NCBI GenBank assembly: GCA_016936505.1 | Contig: JAFGXS010000008.1 | Span: 1 to 34,762 of the forward strand | Origin: Bacteroidales bacterium | GTDB lineage: Bacteria; Bacteroidota; Bacteroidia; Bacteroidales; F082 | DNA length: 34,762 nt | Reading direction: 5' to 3' | In this document: positions 33,102 to 34,762 of the stretch, piece by piece | Layout: every line of letters starts with the position of its first letter | How positions within the stretch are numbered: position 1 is the stretch's first letter | Position numbers and translations under genes: made by a program | The notes under the pieces: model-generated | The model's input: only the letters and a program-made list of their open reading frames with translations | Database searches by the model: none | What the model was told of the DNA's origin: nothing

Positions 33102-34742
33102 TTATGCTACTTTTTCCAGTTTCTTCATAATAGAAAACATGAAGGCTGCTGCAATCAGAGTTAGTACAATGAATACGAGCCAAACCTGCCAGATGGCAAT
33201 TCTTTCGTACAGGTAACTTCCAATCCAAAGCATCTGGTTACCTAAAGCGGTAGCACCCAGCCATCCGCCCTGCATGAGTCCCTGATATTTTGGTGGAGAA
33301 ACCTTCGATACAAATGAAATACCCATCGGACTCAGGAACAATTCGGCAATAGTCATGGTGAAATAGGTCCCAATTAACCAACCCACATCTACTCTGGGTG
33401 ATGCTTCTGTAAGTTCTTTGAAAGGTGTCAGGTGAAGTGATCCGATCAGCATAATGGTAAAGGCAATGGCAGTGATAATCATACCATAACCAATTTTTCG
33501 GGGTGCCGATGGCTCTTTCTTTCTTTTGTTAAGCCATGCAAAGAAACCAAGAATAATGGGGGTAAGAATAACTATAAATGCCGGGTTAAAGGGCTGGAAC
33601 AGTTCTGGTGAGAACGGGTTTACTTGGTTAAAGGTTCCATGCAAATAATAAGCCGCAACAATACCGGCAGCCAGAACAAGCGCTCCAATCACACGGGTTT
33701 GTGGTTTGGCAGTGCGGCTGAACAGAGTCATCAGGCCGTAAAAACCTATAACAATAGCAGTAAGCGACCAAACATTAAACAACAGATACGAATTGGCGTT
33801 CACAGATTGAACCGTATAATCTCTGGCAAACAAACTTAGTGTAAGGCCATTTTGATGAAACGACATCCAGAAGAAAATAACTACACCAAAAACCAGGAAT
33901 AAGGCGGTCATACGTTGTTTGGTTTCAGCTATTGACATTTTAGGAACTTTTTCTTCACCGGCTTCATTTGCTTTCTTTACATCCGGAAGCATACGTTTAA
34001 AAAACAGGTAAACAACGAATGAAACAATCATTGTCATGGCAGCTACGCCAAAAGCATAGTTAAAACCTGTGCTGTAAGCCGATAAATACTGATCGGCAAA
34101 GGCATGTAAATCGTTAACATGGCTACCGGTAACTTTATCGGCTAAATGCTGAATACTGGCTGCTTCGTCCGTAGTAAGAATTCCTTCTTTCAATTTATGG
34201 ATTAACGAAGGCAACAGGTCGTTTCTTTCGTAACCCTGCTTTTTGATGAACCAGCCGATAATGCCGGAAGCAGCATATGGGGCATAAAGAGCACCAATAT
34301 TGATACCCATATAAAACACATTGAAAGCGGAATCTCTCAGATGAGAATACTTCTTGTTGTCGTATAATTGACCGACAACAGCTTGTAAGTTCCCTTTAAA
34401 AAGTCCGTTACCGAAAGCAATAACAAACAGGGCAACCAATGTGAAAACCAGTCCGAAACCTGGAATGGCCATTAAGAGGTAACCTGCAAGCATAGTAATT
34501 AGCCCGATAAAAATAACGCCTTTATAATTTTGTGTTCTGTCAGCTATAATTCCGCCAACCAAAGCAAGTCCGTAAATTAAACCATAAAAAACACTGTAAA
34601 TAATACCGGCATCAGAGCCTGATAATCCGTATTTTGCAGTAAGATAGTATACCAGGATGCCCATCATGGTATAAAACCCGAATCGCTCGCCCATATTGGC
34701 AAAAAATGCCACATATAATCCTTTGGGGTGTCCTTTAAACAT
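33102..34742 (-). CDS. POT/PTR-family peptide transporter (MFS)
   Basis: A 546-residue proton-coupled oligopeptide transporter with about 14 hydrophobic helices. The family motif near the N-terminus is ANMGERFGFYTMMGILVYYL, with E19 and R20. FYGLIYGLALVGGIIADR follows, then YKGVIFIGL and GNGLFKGNLQAVVGQLYD, all POT-typical. A hydrophilic loop of about 50 residues lies between helices near residues 175-225. It should import di- and tripeptides in a protein-degrading anaerobe or aerobe of this group. The start is near the window edge, and its promoter is probably in the 20 bp that remain (TAATTTTG appears on the plus strand there, not in its direction). Confidence 0.93.
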   Translation of the reverse strand: MFKGHPKGLYVAFFANMGERFGFYTMMGILVYYLTAKYGLSGSDAGIIYSVFYGLIYGLALVGGIIADRTQNYKGVIFIGLITMLAGYLLMAIPGFGLVFTLVALFVIAFGNGLFKGNLQAVVGQLYDNKKYSHLRDSAFNVFYMGINIGALYAPYAASGIIGWFIKKQGYERNDLLPSLIHKLKEGILTTDEAASIQHLADKVTGSHVNDLHAFADQYLSAYSTGFNYAFGVAAMTMIVSFVVYLFFKRMLPDVKKANEAGEEKVPKMSIAETKQRMTALFLVFGVVIFFWMSFHQNGLTLSLFARDYTVQSVNANSYLLFNVWSLTAIVIGFYGLMTLFSRTAKPQTRVIGALVLAAGIVAAYYLHGTFNQVNPFSPELFQPFNPAFIVILTPIILGFFAWLNKRKKEPSAPRKIGYGMIITAIAFTIMLIGSLHLTPFKELTEASPRVDVGWLIGTYFTMTIAELFLSPMGISFVSKVSPPKYQGLMQGGWLGATALGNQMLWIGSYLYERIAIWQVWLVFIVLTLIAAAFMFSIMKKLEKVA

Positions 34743-34762
34743 AAGCTTGTAATTTTGTAAAT

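Overview
The window comes from an AT-rich member of the Bacteroidota, most likely Bacteroidales or Marinilabiliales. The evidence is a complete moxR-batABCDE (aerotolerance-type) cluster, a protease with a type IX secretion sorting domain, rsfS-ftsH-LUD-cdsA-psd in one operon, and many -7 boxes of the Bacteroidota type TAnnTTTG next to gene starts. No tRNA, rRNA, CRISPR array or transposase was found.

Layout. 1-238: palindromic, REP-like repeats inside an imperfect 67-bp direct repeat. 239-945: a small Xre-type HTH gene (minus strand), preceded by an array of about 12 units in exact 21-bp register (651-902) and a fourth palindrome (901-931). 946-2505: a helical protein of unknown function (minus), a 400-bp non-coding stretch with simple repeats, and a small membrane protein (plus). 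2498-2830: a start-less methyltransferase remnant (minus). 2848-11370: moxR, DUF58, a BatD-like membrane protein, batA, batB, batC, batD and batE, all on minus and read from right to left. 11582-13479: pyrE, an SRPBCC protein and a TSUP permease (plus), convergent with birA. 14452-19175: rsfS, ftsH, LUD protein, cdsA, psd (plus). 19177-21810: HAD phosphatase and secreted protease (minus). 21992-22957: hldD (plus). 22963-24280: M23 peptidase and MerR regulator (minus), divergent from alaS (24381-27008). 27195-29671: a periplasmic TPR protein and an outer-membrane barrel with a SPOR-like tail (plus). 29673-33037: yhcC-type radical SAM protein, SpoU methyltransferase, radC and wecB (minus). 33102-34742: POT-family peptide transporter (minus).

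Most of the window is conserved housekeeping: envelope stress and metalloprotease functions, phospholipid synthesis, LPS heptose, translation and pyrimidine synthesis. The unusual part is the left end. The 21-bp array keeps its phase exactly (two DNA helical turns per unit) while the interior of each unit has diverged, and it lies directly upstream of the HTH gene, with GC-rich palindromes on both sides. I do not recognise this arrangement as a described system. It is the best candidate here for something new: a helically phased operator or a chromatin-like nucleation array. A second theme is promoters set so close to start codons (pyrE, radC, yhcC, possibly birA) that leaderless mRNAs are likely.
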